From Leucaena leucocephala (taxonomy: Eukaryota > Streptophyta > Magnoliopsida > Fabales > Fabaceae), in the NCBI GenBank assembly GCA_037074615.1, contig CM073535.1:8285001-8349000 (forward strand): a stretch of DNA of 64,000 nt. Reading direction: 5' to 3'. Made by a program: the position numbers and the translations under genes. Shown here one piece after another: positions 12,282-23,977 of the stretch (position 1 is the stretch's first letter; the number at the start of each line of letters is the position of its first letter). The notes under the pieces are model-generated. The model was not told the origin of the DNA. It saw only the letters and a list, made by a program, of their open reading frames with translations, and made no database searches.

Positions 12282-13630
12282 ACTCCCCTATACTTGGCTT
12301 TTTGTACTCCTGGGCAAAATATCAGTAAAGAGAAATCCAATAGTTAAACTTGATGCAAGCAAACATAAAACCTATGAGGCAAGAATATACAGTCAACTCA
12401 AGCAACCTCTATTCATAATTAATCAATAGTAGTGGCATGTTTTGGTGCAAAGAAATTAACACAAGAAACATAACAAGATAAAGGAAAGGAACCATAATAG
12501 ACCTCTCATATGTATAAGTGTCTCACTTAACTCTCAAATATAGAGAATTTTTACTCAATCTACCTAAATTAGCACCTACCATAGGCTTGTAAAGATTCTA
12601 CTATATCCACAATTAACATACCTTAGATTTATGATCAAGAGGACTTTGTAGGGTGTAATATTGGTGAAAGGATAATGAATTGATGAAATTGAATGTAGAA
12701 CAAGTTCAATGCATGAGTGTTAAGAAACAACTCAAAGTGAGCTAAAGTGCCATCAAATGAACTCCAATGTGCAGATATAACTAATCTTTAATCTTCAACC
12801 ACCAATGGATGCCTTATTTAAAACTTTATTTTTTTTGGCCAAATTGTTTCTCTGGCTTTTCTTTATCTCTTCTCTCTCTTTTTTTATCAAACTTCTTTCT
12901 TAGATTTTTCTATACATTTTTTCTCTTTCTTGCCTTTTCTCTTTCTTTCTTCTTTTTTTGTATGTTGGCAACCTAACAAATCTAGGTATTAACATAGCTT
13001 TGAAAATGAATCTAAACAAGTTTTAGTGGTTAACCAAAACTGGGTGAAAATTACACAAGATGAGAAAAAAAAGTAAGGTTCAAAATCCTGTCAATAAGGC
13101 TTTTTCTAAGATATTTTCTCCCTAAAATTAAGTTATGAAATAAAGTTAATAACACTGCACTAAAGGCACTCCATTATTCTAATCAACTCAAAATAAATAT
13201 TACTCAAATCAAAATACTTTTAAGCCTATACATGACAATGTTCACATGTATAAAGCAATAAGAATTTGAAAATAAAGCCCAATAATTGCAAAAGTGAAGT
13301 CAAAAGGTCATAATTATGTTAGCAAATAGCCCATATAGTAGTGAAAAACCCAAAAGTAGCTGTCTTACTAGGTTCTTGTTCAACAAGAACAAGGTGCGAA
13401 CCTATATGCCTTTTTTTAAAATGCTAATGCAAAAATTATGCAATACTAATTAAAATGTAACAAAAGATGGAAAAAAATAAAACAAAATAAAAACTCAATC
13501 TACTACTAAAATACTAAAACAAACTAACTAGATAACTAGACAAAGGCTCGACCAATAAACCCAATTCAATGTTACTCTACACTTAATTACTAGGGAACCA
13601 ATTTCTTAGCTCCCTAGTAATGACGCTACT
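12282..13630 (-). other. Non-coding internal region of the Athila-like element
   Basis: AT-rich with a CT-rich tract at 12830-12960 and no coding frame. It aligns with 53664-54870 (shared: GCACCTACCATAGGCTTGTAAAGATT against GCACCTACTATAAGCTTGTAAAGATT in part). The primer-site-like sequence lies at 13609-13628. Confidence 0.6.
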
Positions 13631-15508
13631 TGAAACAACCTCAGTCCGATGTTACCTTGGGGTTTCTTCAAAAATTAAACTAAGCAAAAAATAAAATTAA
13701 ATTCCTAAGTAACTAAATAAAATGTAACATACGTTATAAAAATGGGGTTTAACTTGTTTAACTAACTATTAAATGCTATGAATTTAAATAAAATAATTTT
13801 GGTATTTTTTATATGATAATAAGGGATATGGAATGATAATGAATGAATGAAATGAAAGCACAATAAATCAATAATGATATAAGCAACCCTCTAATTCAAC
13901 AGCACATGCAATCATAATTTCAACAGATATGAGAGTTATAAACAATGAATTAAGAATTATAATTAGACTTTTAATCCAACAACCGAGCAACATCGAATTG
14001 TCACCAAATATTTTCGAAAGTCTAAATTGACTGACTACCACCAGAATAGTAAAATAAAATAAAACTAAGGATATTAAAAACAAATGCTTAATCATAACTC
14101 AATAATTCATAAAATATAGAATTAAAGCTAGCAAGAGATACAATGATCAAATAATTATAAAATTATCGTAAGACCTAAGAATCATAAGATAATTAATGGG
14201 TAAAAGATTAGAGTAACTTAAACTCCCATTTGAGATATAAACTCATGCATTTACCAATAAATAGGAGGATCTAGATACTTAGCCACGCATGGCCATCAAA
14301 GATGGTGCCACCATCACTACACCGTCACTGCTTATATTATTCTCGCTGCACCGTCGTGACTGCTACTCCTCTGTCATTGTGCTAGTTGTTGTTTTCATAT
14401 ATGATGTGTCATCTCATGCCATGACAAAAGGTGTTGTACAAGGAGTGGACTAGAAACTGGAGGTGTGTTGATGATAAGAGGTGTCTGTATGTGTGTGGGT
14501 ACTATAGAGTGAATAGATGGATGAAGGAATGGGTGACTGTAGCATGAATCTGATAGAAGATGACAACTAGTGGTATCACAGAAGGAAGTGTGTAAGTACG
14601 TGGAGGGAGCTGGAGATGATGACGATGGCTTATGATGAGTGGAGATGGAATGATATGGTGAAGGAAGATTAGAGGATAAGTAGAGGGTGATGGCAGCATA
14701 TATGGTTCGGTGACTGGGTGTGTGTCTGTCTCCCTCTTGCTGCTGGGCCAACAAGATGGAGAGGCTACGGTGGAGGGAGATGGAGGCGTGGGTGACGATG
14801 GTGATGGAAGAAGGGACAGCTTGGGTTAATGATGATGATGGAAGGTGACGGCATCTACCTCTCTCCTGTGCCGTGTTACAGAATATAAGCTAAAGGAGAA
14901 GGAAAACCTAATTGGCCAAATTATAAAGTTTGTCCCATAGGCCTTTATGTGACATTTCTGAAATACGGTTCTTTGTTGTCATTTGTAAATTTTAATTTCT
15001 CCCTAATACGCCCATCGTCTATGGGTTAAGTTGGCAAAAATGTGAGATATAGTACCATTTAGAGCGTATTTAATCCCTAGGGAGTACTACTTTATATTGG
15101 TTTCAGTCGCAGTACTTAGAGAGAAATCCTAGCTTCTAAATATTTAAGTTTATGTCTGAGGGTAATTGGCAGCTCACTTTGCTCAATATTGGTATCGCCT
15201 ATAAGGAAGGAAAATTTCGTCTTGCCTTTAGATTATAGGTAAGCCCAACATCCTTTCAAAAACTTTTGGAACAAAAAAAATTCTCCAAAATACCTAAAAT
15301 ACAAATCATAATAATGTAATACATTTTATTTAAAAAATAATTACCTTGGAGAAATCATAAAAGTATTACAATTATATTTTAGGTACTAATTCAACATAAG
15401 GCATAATAATTCAGATGGTAAACAAATAATATAATTAAGGACTAAAATATAATAATAAAATTCTATCAAAATGATATGAATAAATATATAAAAATAAAAA
15501 ATTTATCA
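13631..15508 (-). repeat. 5' LTR of the Athila-like element
   Basis: About 1.88 kb, paired with 8119-12281. Plus-strand ends are TGAAACAACCT at the left and ATTTATCA at the right. ORFs within it (for example 14395-14754, minus) have serine/histidine/proline-rich low-complexity translations typical of random reading. Confidence 0.7.
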
Positions 15509-15689
15509 ATGTAGAGGCTCACAATGGCCATGTTCTGTGCTCCTCATGTAGCAGTAGAGATTGGACCGATTGAAGAACTAGTTGATGAGTCAAGGCCAAA
15601 GTTATACAAATCAATAAAGAACTATGTTAAGACCTATTGTTGATACTATCAATCAAAGTAAAATAGTCATTGATGCAATAAGGGTTTAA

Positions 15690-15824
15690 TCTTAGAGTGC
15701 TATGTGGCTTATAGAAAGTGGATTGGCAAAACGGGGAACATAAGGAAAAGGATTTTTATTACGTTTAGCAAATGAATAAAGTAGTTTTATGCAAGGAGAG
15801 CTCTCACGAGATTTGGGACCCAGG
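15690..15824 (+). other. 3' flank of pseudogene 1
   Basis: Resembles the 3' flanks of pseudogene 2 (28840-28960) and gene A: shared GGAACATAAGGAAAAGGAT and AGCAAATGAAT..AGTAG. Confidence 0.6.
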
Positions 15825-16192
15825 TAATTCTGGGTAATTCTTGGTACGTAGGTTTAGCATGTTGACCGTTTGGGACCCAGGGATAAACTTTTAACAATTT
15901 TTTATCAGATAAATAAATAAATTATAATAGTATAAATATAATAATTTGAGCACAAAAGATTAAATATAATTAGATGACAAATTTGTTATTGACTCAGTTG
16001 AATTTTTTATGATTTTAAAAAAAAATTCTATACTTAAAATAATTTATTATTTCAACAATTTTAATAATTATATTTAAACAAAATAATAAAATAAACCTAA
16101 AAATATTATTTGATTTTACTATACATTAGCTAGTTATAGGGTTGGAAGATGTGAGTCTCTCCATTTTTTATTAGCAAGAGAGGAAGAATAAG

Positions 16193-16214
16193 AGAGAGAG
16201 AGAGAGAGAGAGAG
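16193..16214. repeat. (GA)n microsatellite
   Basis: About eleven AG units, inside block D1; the D2 counterpart near 57470 has only an interrupted purine tract. Confidence 0.9.
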
Positions 16215-16679
16215 TGAGTATTGGAGTGGTGTGTAAAATAAGTTTTAGGTTTATATATAAAAAGTTGGGTTAGACAATAAAATTAATTGGATTTTTTAAT
16301 TTCATAAGAAATATATATAGCTTGATTTTTGAGAATAAAAAAGATTTTAGAATATTAGAAGAAATATAAAGATTTAAAATTCAAATCCTCTTGTATATAT
16401 GTTTTTCTAAAACAAGATTTTTTAGATTTTTAAAAAACAGTATACAAAGAAAATAATGCAACAAATTAAACTTAATAATTAATAAATATTCTGTATTTAG
16501 ATAATTAGATGTGATATCATTAAAATATTAGATATGGGTTTCAAAAAGTCTCCTATGGATAAAGGACGCTGTCGTGGACTCGTGGTTTATGGTAGAAAGC
16601 AACGTGTTCAATATCTCAACAAAACATGCTGGTCCACAGTAATAGGTCTCTCACTCACTAAATCAAATCAAACAATTAC

Positions 16680-16875
16680 TTATTGATTGAAGTTAATCTA
16701 AATAATAAATAATTTAGTATTATTTAAATAAAAGTTTAAATTTAAGTTTTAACATATAAAAAATTACCAGTGAAATAATTACTCACCATAACTAATTGTG
16801 TGATATAGGTCAAATTTAGATATAGTTGAGGCAAAATTATAGTGAATTAGATGGGTGACTAAAAAAAATAAATAA
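16680..16875 (+). mobile_element. Degenerate SINE (family 2) in block D1
   Basis: The right part (ACTCACCATAACTA ... GTGAATTAGATGGGTGAC followed by an A run) matches the 3' half of the SINE at 45709-45895. The corresponding place in D2 (about 57930) has no such sequence. Confidence 0.55.
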
Positions 16876-17751
16876 TTAATTTTAAAACTGGAAATTGAGT
16901 CCAAAAAATTAAAGTTAGAGCTTGGATGGATCAAATTAAAGGCCTGACTTTTGAGGATGACAAAAAAATTTGAGGATGAAATCGAAGCGCTAGCTGACAA
17001 TAGGGGTGGCTGCCCCCTTGCCCCTCATGTTGATCCATCTCTGATCTCTTCTTGTTACCAGAGTCTAGCTTCTTGTCAAGTACTCCAAATCTATATTAAG
17101 AAAAATAAACTCTAATAAGAAAAAGAGAGAATGCATCTCGCTCAACTCATCTTCAATTATTACTTATTAAAATGTGTTATTATCTAATAATATATATTTG
17201 ATTTTTTTTATTAAGGTGTTTGAATAAGAAGAAAAAATTATGTTAAAGATTTGATTCTTTGTGGCTGATGGCTATGCTTTGTGGCTATAAATTGTTGTCA
17301 TTGTAATCACAATTATTTTGTTTTATTTAGAGTTGTCTTCTTGAAGGATTATATTATTTAGATAATTTGGATTGATTTTTTTTTTATTTTAGATTTATTT
17401 ATGTTAAAAAGGTATGTTAAGCCGGCTTATTTGAAGACTCGTTAATGTGGTTTGTTTAAAGGTTTGTTACCCAACCTATTTAAAGGTATGATTACACTGG
17501 TTTTTTTAAAAGCTTGTTAGCATTTTCTAAACCAGGCCTGTATACATATAGGCCAAGCTCATGCTAAAAAAGGACCTATAACATATCATAGGCTAAGTTT
17601 ATGTTGAATTGTTGTAATACAGGCTAACCCTGGCCTATCTAATCAGGAAAATATTATACTTATATGGAATAGTGACGTTGTTGAGTTGCTTGTAGTTTAT
17701 ACAAAATCGCCAAGGGTAATCTTTCTTCTTGATTAACAACACCATACTAGA

Positions 17752-18508
17752 TAAGGGTGTTTAAAAAAATTTTATCTAACCCGATAAATATAGAGTAAGT
17801 TCAAGTATTGGGCTATAAAATGTAGTTTATATTTTTTTTAAACTGGGTACCGGGCAGAGGGTTACCCTACCTTATCCTATCCATGAGCACTCATTTTTTT
17901 ATTTTTTTTTTACTTTTTCCCTAGATACTACACTTAGAAGGGAGAATATGATAGCTACTGGTGACTAAAAAGTCATTTTAAAAATATAAGTAGTTAAATA
18001 AGTAAATTGAGTTTTTTAATATTTATAACTATATTGATTTTTTCTTTTTCTTTAACTTTACTAATCATAATATCATTACATTATAAATTATAATTATTTA
18101 TTTTATTTTTTAAAATGCTTCATCCTTATCAATATTTAGGAAATTGATACAAAATTGCAATTACAAATTACTTAGACTTTAAAGCTTTTTTTTATATGCA
18201 ATAAATTTCAAAACTTTAATTATATATTTTTGTTATCTTATTTTTAGTCGATTATAAATATTATTTAACTCTTGAAAACATATAAATATGATATTATTTT
18301 AAAAATTTATAATTGCATATTATTTTTCACAATATGCGCATGGTATTATAACTTGAGTATACCCAACTCGCCCATACCCATCTCAAAATAATTAGAGTTT
18401 TTATCAGGTAGAGTCAGGTATCAGACTACAAAATACAGCCTATATTTTTTTCGAATAAAGCACTGGACAAGGAGTTATCCTGCTCAGCGCTACCAATGAA
18501 TACCCATA
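17752..18508. mobile_element. hAT-like non-autonomous element in block D1
   Basis: The ends TAAGGGTGTTTA and TGAATACCCATA are imperfect inverted repeats, and TACTAGA/TACTGGA flank them. Block D2 has the uninterrupted site (CCAAACTGGAAAAGG near 58950). Interior is AT-rich and non-coding. Confidence 0.55.
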
Positions 18509-18720
18509 AATTACTGGAGAAGGGTCTTGAACTTGGCCTAATGAAGCCTTTTTGAAGCATCTCATCACCTTGCCTCTCGGGTTTTGATTTTCTGGTAATA
18601 GGGGCATAGTAAAACAATGATTCCGAAAGGACGGTAGAGTAGTGGGTTCTTTAAAAGCAAGAGGATATTCCTTGAAATAAGGTTACGAGTTGAAGCCAAT
18701 CCATAATTATATGTAGAGGC
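18509..18720 (-). pseudogene. Ty3/gypsy reverse transcriptase fragment (D1)
   Basis: Minus-strand reading gives EMLQKGFIRPSSRPFSS, the conserved stretch just before the RT domain of gypsy elements, preceded by a degenerate PYYQKxK-like segment. The frame then breaks. A longer version is in D2 (58818-59150). Confidence 0.72.
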
Positions 18721-18870
18721 AGAATACCTCTGTGTTGGAGGGAGTGGAGTTCAGCACTCTTACTAGTGCTAGTAGGAACCCCTTGAAGCTTGTAAAGCTT
18801 AACCATTTAACCAGGAAATCATAATCATTTTAGGGCCCACATGAGGAAGAATGGACCTTGAGGTTTAGAG

Positions 18871-19329
18871 AAAAATCAATAAACGGGTTGCACAGTTTGG
18901 AGATGAAAATTATAGAAAATATAATTGCACAGTTTGGAGATAAAAATTATCAAAAATATAGATTTGAGGTTTTAGTTGTATGACCTTGAGGTTTTGAAAT
19001 AAAGAGGAATTAAGATGCATAATGATGTATAAAATTGTTGCTGCATGCATACCTGGTATTTTTCTGGGTTTTGATCTTTGAACTAGATTTTTGTTGCTTT
19101 GTTTATAGAAAATAACGAGTTGAATTTGGGACTGTTTGACTGAGGAATTTGGGATTTTATTGTGGTTGATGAAATATTTAAGCTTCTTAATGTGTACAAC
19201 TTGTTGGATCAGCATTCTGAAACAAAGAAGCTTGTTCCACAACGTTGGTATTTTCATGTACATCTAGTGTTTGACAAAATGCTCCAATAATATTAAAGAA
19301 AATATTGACGATTGTTCTTGTAAGATGTT
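18871..19329. other. AT-rich intergenic stretch
   Basis: No coding frame with protein-like composition. A 25-30 base motif (TTGCACAGTTTGGAGAT) occurs twice at 18890 and 18925. Otherwise I see nothing here. Confidence 0.4.
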
Positions 19330-20210
19330 AGAGTATAAGAGAAAAATGTATAGAATAAAGCCTTTAAAGAAGAGAAATATTACTTAATATAGTAATAATT
19401 CAGTTATACAAAATATGTGCACCTAATTATAGGAAGAATTTTATAAAAAAATTTAAGAGGATCGAGAAAAATGGTAGTAGAGTATACAAAAATAGAAGAA
19501 AAATGTGTACAATTCAAACAAAGATTAATAGAGTAAAGTATACAATCTCAATTCACTTCTTTAATGCAGAGGGACAACCACATGCACTTATTTCTTCTAC
19601 TCCTAGTATTAGTCATTTTATATAATATTTATAGATAAACTAAATATTTTTTTCTTTTTAATATGTTTAAATAATTGAAATAATTTGATATTTTATAAGA
19701 TGATATAAATTATTCATGTTATTAGATTATTTATTTATTTATTATTTTTATTATTAAATTACATGTTTTTATATAAGAAAAATTAGAGAAAATAATTTTA
19801 AAATTAATATCAACTTTACAAATTCCACATTAAGTGGTGACACTTATTTCACTTTAGATAGCGACAATTTATATCTTAGTCGGTGATAATTTCTGTCACC
19901 GCTGATTCAGTTTTAGGTGATAACTTTATTTGTCAAAGTTGATCATACTTTACGTGGTAACTTTTGTCGTCGCCTTTATCCTATTTTTGGTGACAATGGC
20001 CATTTCAATGACTTCTGTTAAACTTTCAGTGGTAACTTAATGTTACAGCTAATTGTTAACATTCAACGACGACTTTCACTTATCCTAACCAATGTTTATA
20101 TGCGACGATTTGGTGACAATAAAATATCATCACTAAAGATATTTAATAACGACTTTGTTACTTTTAAAGTTGCCATTAAAAATTTATTTTTTAGTAGTAA
20201 ATTTTTAGTT
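19330..20210 (+). mobile_element. Decayed CACTA-type element (relative of 26532-27682)
   Basis: From about 19405 the sequence runs parallel to the CACTA element at 26532-27682 (for instance ATGCAGAGGGACAACCA against ATGCAGAAGGGGCAACCA, and the following ATTCCTAG-type tract). From 19850 it has repeated GTGACAA/GCGAC motifs like the subterminal repeats of that element and ends in TTTTTTAGTAGTA where a CACTA end would read ...TAGTG. The left end is not defined. No transposase is seen. Confidence 0.55.
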
Positions 20211-20341
20211 CTAGACTCACCTAAAGAAATACTTTAAAGTATTGGATGAACTATAAAATTTTTTATGCTTATGAAAGCAACTAAAAAAACATTTTAAAAT
20301 GTTAAATGAGCTACAAAATATTTTAAGATGGTGACTGACTC

Positions 20342-20659
20342 ACACTAATACAAAATTGTTGATATTTGAAAGTTATTTGCTCATATATATTAGTTTCAAA
20401 TAGTCAAATATGAACACCTCAAGTATTGTATGAGAAACATAATGTAACATATTGAATTTTTTTAAAAAATAATTTATAAGATATTATTAAGATTAAAAAT
20501 ACACTAATACAAAATTGTTGATATTTGAAAGTTATTTTCTCATATATATTAGTTTCAAATAGTCAAATATGAAAACCTCAAGTATTGTATGAGAAACATA
20601 ATGTAACATATCGATTTTTTAAAAAAAATAATTTATAAGATATTATTAAGATTAAAAAT
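20342..20659. repeat. 159-bp tandem duplication
   Basis: 20342-20500 and 20501-20659 are near-identical; differences include TTTGCTCA/TTTTCTCA and GAACACC/GAAAACC. Each unit ends with the first 55-60 bases of an LTR-like sequence beginning TGTAACATAT. Confidence 0.95.
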
Positions 20660-21844
20660 ATTTTTTTTAAGATTAAAAAGTTTCAAAGATAAAATTTTAT
20701 AGGAAGAATAGAAGAATAATTATTAAATATATTTTGAGATTTAAAAAAATTAAAAAAATTATAAAAATAGTATTTTGAGACATAGAGAATTAATGAAGAG
20801 CTTATTTCTTTAAAAGAAACCTATATAATTTAATAACTATTTTTCTATAATTAAATAATTGTTATTTTAAAAATATTAAAAAAATTTAAAAATCATCGTT
20901 TACCTAAAAAAATTTTAAAAAAATATTTTATGAGTTAAAAAGGAGTTATTAAAGTATTAAAAGCAGAAAATACTTATTTTATTTTGAGAATTATTTTCTA
21001 AAGATTTTGAACGTTTCAAAAAATTGGAGAAATAATGAAAATAAGTAACCAAGTGAGCTGCCTTCTTCACCGAGCACATACCTACTCCCACTTGCTTCCT
21101 TCCCTGTCAGATCACTTTGCTCTCCCATATTCACGCCTCCTCCACTGTCAAATCTTCTTCTGCAAACAGAACAAGCAGCAGCAGAGAAGAGAGAGCAAGG
21201 CGAGAGACGAGAGATAGACAGAGGCTGAGAGAAAGGTGAGAGCCAGAGAGAGAGGCAGCGAGAGGGAGTGAGATGGTGAGAGAGAGAGCACGACAGCAGC
21301 CGGGGGAGACAACGAAGAGCAACAGGAGAAGCTGAGGGTGTCGACGTCGGAGAAGAAGGAGAGGAAGCTCCGCCATGCTGTCGACTAGCTGAGGTGAGTT
21401 TTCTCTGTTCTCTTCGACCATTATTTCCATTGATCTCTGAGTTTGGGGCTTTTGGGTCGTCGGAAAAATTGAAGCTTTGTAGTCTTGGATGATGAGGTTC
21501 AAATCTTATATGAACTATGAAGGCTAACAACTGATTAGGATATATATGTATGTATATATATAGGAGGACGCTGATGCTGTTGAAACAGAACAGAATATAT
21601 GTATATATGTGTGTGTGTGTGTGTGCGTGTGGTGCGCGTGTGCGTGTGTGACGATGGATGCTGAAGGAAGGAAAAATGAGTGAAGCACTAAGGATCAATG
21701 ATGATAAAAAGAACAAAGGCTTATGATTTTCTTTCCTTTGTCTGGTTGCTGGTATGGGCAGAACACACACACACACACACACACACGCTGTATATACGCT
21801 GCTGTTCTGGTGCCTTTAAGAGTTAAACAGAAAGCGTTGGCTGT

Positions 21845-21889
<45 letters not shown>

Positions 21890-23385
21890 GCTGCTGTATG
21901 TGGCTTCAGATTATAAGATAAAGTGTTATAACGATGGCTTAGATGTTAATTATGAGCTGGAAGTTTTGAAGTATGCTCAAGGAGACTTAAAGGATGATTT
22001 AAGCCATGAGTTTAGAAGAGGTTTTTATATGGGATAATGGTCCTAGAGTAGTCTTGATCCTATTAGAATTAAAAGTGCAAGGTTGAGATTTAAGAGACAA
22101 AGTAGTAGTTAAGAAGTTAGTAACCTCAATTATTCTGATGGGGTTAATAGATGCTTATTTAGGATTATTGGACATTATGGAAATGGAGCTAGAGACTTAT
22201 ACAATGAATATCTAAGCATAGAAAAAAGAAGGATTAAAGCTCAAAGATAGCAACTTTACTCATTCTTGTATTTAAGTTATGTTTATACTTTATTATGCTC
22301 TTAGCTTGCCATGAGTTGAATAGTATTTAAGCTTGAACATGCTGAATGTTTTATTGAATTTTATTATGGCCATAGTTGACAATTCCATGCTTATATGAAC
22401 ATGTTCTTGATTATGAGCTTGGCAATGCTATTTATTAATGAGTTTAAAAGATGGAAGCATAATTTGATTATATGAATTATACCAGTTTGCTACTAAGATT
22501 TCCCCGAATCTTACCCTCATTTATCCAACCATAATAGGTCCAATATGAAAGAAAGGGTATGTATGAAGAAGAGCTGAAGGGAGGAAGAAGAAAAATAGAG
22601 AAAATGTTATATTCTAGCATATGTGATGTAGGTTTTCCCAATTATGTAGTTATTATATAAAATGCCAATTTATGCAGTGAAATTGTATGCAATAATTATA
22701 ACATGTTTATGTGATGTATATGAGCGCATGAGAATCCAAGTTAATGGTTTATGCATGCTAAAATAATTAATAGAAGTTAGTAAAAGATAAACACGCAGGT
22801 CCTTGTGTAGTTATATTCGTGCTTCAGTTTGACCTAGTAAACGGATGAGTTTGGCCATAAAATTTGGTAAGTATATAATAAACATTCTAAGCTTTAAATA
22901 CATAGGTAGCATGCCTATAATGAATGTGTACATTAAGAGAAATAATTTTTCAAAGTTAAGGTTCATGATATAAAAGTTTTAAACTAGATGAACAGTAAAC
23001 TTTGGCAATTAATTGTATTAAATGTGCCATTAAATGTCCAGATTTATATTTTTTCTTAAATAGCCATGAAAGAGCTTCAAGTAGAAATTTAGAACACTTT
23101 CATATGATTTTTCTAGAATTAGTTATGATTTTTTAAAGTTAAATTGTCAATATAAAAAATGAACAATGAACAGTACTCGATGACTAAGTTAAAAAGTTTA
23201 AATTTTTGAGTGTAAGTAATACTTTTGCTAGTTAAATATATTTCCGAATATGTACTATGAGGGAGTAAAAGTAGGATGTTTCATTTAATGGTTTGTGGAT
23301 GCATCATCCTTGACCCCTTAAAATGATTTTATCTAAAATATTGCACAATGTGATTTTTCTTGTGTTGATTGAAGTCTCCTCACAC
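20602..23385 (+). mobile_element. LTR-like region, gypsy type
   Basis: Starts TGTAACATATCGATTTTT and tracks the chromovirus 3' LTR at 3242 for over 100 bases. At 21040-21400 there is a C/T-rich then GA-rich stretch like an LTR leader. No pol sequence flanks it, so it may be a solo LTR. The right limit is set where sequence shared with the dioxygenase promoters begins (about 23390). Long ORFs in 20991-21782 come from low-complexity sequence and are not called. Confidence 0.45.
21603..21887. repeat. Cluster of dinucleotide microsatellites
   Basis: (TG)n with CG interruptions at 21608-21650, (AC)n at 21763-21786 and (AT)n at 21848-21887, all inside the LTR-like region. Confidence 0.95.
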
Positions 23386-23389
23386 GTTC

Positions 23390-23606
23390 TTTTTATTGAA
23401 ATACTGGATTAATTATTATTACTGAAAATAATAATTATGTAGATATTTTAGTTTTGTGAACGGACTTCCATGCTTCACATAAGCCCAAATAAGGACATCT
23501 GTTTATAAATTTATGACCATATGTGGAGCAGATCATCAAACTCATTAACTTATTTACACATCCCAGTCTCATCTTCTGCAACTTGAAGGTTCTAAGCATT
23601 AAAACA
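23390..23606 (+). promoter_or_regulatory. Promoter remnant of pseudogene 2
   Basis: Contains AATTATGTAGATATTTTAG and CACATAAGCCCAAATAA, shared with the stretch upstream of gene A (31489-31549). No TATATATAAAG like that of gene A is present. Confidence 0.6.
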
Positions 23607-23977
23607 ATAAGTGGATCTGCATTATATAAGTCTGTGCAAGAACTGGCATTCTTGGGCTCAGGGGATTTACCAGAAGAGTATATTTACAAAGATGGTGAAT
23701 TCAGTGCTCTTCTTCAATAGCAGCAGATTCCAGTCGTTGATATTTCTCTTCTGCTGTCTCCTTGCTAGCAGCAACAACAGCAAGAGTTGCACAATCTTCG
23801 TTCTGCACTCACTTCATGGGGTTGCTTACAGGTTCTTCTTCTCTGATTCTTTCTTCTTTTCTTTTCCCTTTTCTTCTCTCTGCATCATCAGTCACACAAC
23901 TTCGTACTTCTTTCAGTTTTAATTTCCAGCACCAATTTTTATATTATTTTCATTAGATTAGTTAGTTGAACATTTTT

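Larger units (their letters stand above)
8119..15508 (-). mobile_element. Athila-like LTR retrotransposon without coding capacity, inserted in pseudogene 1
   Basis: Two direct copies of an LTR of about 1.88 kb (8119-12281 after removing a nested 2.29-kb element, and 13631-15508) enclose a 1.35-kb internal region. Read on the minus strand the LTR starts TGATAAAT or its decayed form and ends GTTTCA. Next to the 5' LTR (13609-13628, minus strand) is TAGCGTCATTACTAGGGA, which matches a tRNA-Asp-type primer site only if C-to-T and G-to-A changes are allowed. No gag or pol frame is present, so it is a non-autonomous or gutted element. Related pieces occur at 47496-49360 and 53317-57031. Assignment to Athila rests on the primer site and LTR character and is tentative. 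Confidence 0.68.
5782..15689 (+). pseudogene. SRG1-like 2-oxoglutarate/Fe(II) dioxygenase pseudogene 1, split by retrotransposons
   Basis: Four exons align with intact gene A: 5782-6001, 6619-6865, 6952-7281 and the 3' part of exon 4 at about 15509-15689. The start ATG reads AAG. Exon 1 has a 2-base deletion near the GDLPEE region, the exon 2 acceptor AG reads AA, exon 2 has a frameshift after KRE, and NYYPPC carries TAG for the first Tyr (7091-7093). A 7.4-kb element (8119-15508) sits at the intron 3/exon 4 junction and the first 70 or so bases of exon 4 are gone. Members of this family hydroxylate or demethylate small molecules in the cytosol; this copy cannot be made. The promoter-like stretch 5500-5640 resembles those of gene A and pseudogene 2. 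Confidence 0.9.
15825..18870 (+). repeat. Block D, copy 1
   Basis: Aligns in the same orientation with 57065-59560. Landmarks shared by both: GGTAATTCTTGGTACG, GATGACAAATTTGTTATTG, GGGTTGGAAGATGTG (near match), TGGCTATGCTTTGTGGCTAT, ATGGAATAGTGACGTTGTTG and GTTTCCTACTAGTGC-type end sequence CTTACTAGTGCTAGTAGG. Copy 1 carries two insertions that copy 2 lacks (about 16680-16875 and 17752-18508); copy 2 has two of its own. Near the right end is a minus-strand gypsy RT fragment. Confidence 0.75.

Noticed and set aside
11576..14754. Minus-strand ORFs with serine, histidine and proline-rich translations
   Set aside because: They lie within LTR copies of the Athila-like element; the equivalent frames are not kept between the copies.
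20991..21782. 263-codon minus-strand ORF, and overlapping frames at 21131-21502
   Set aside because: The translation is leucine/serine-rich and reads through TG/AC microsatellites and the GA-rich leader of an LTR-like region; no domain is visible.
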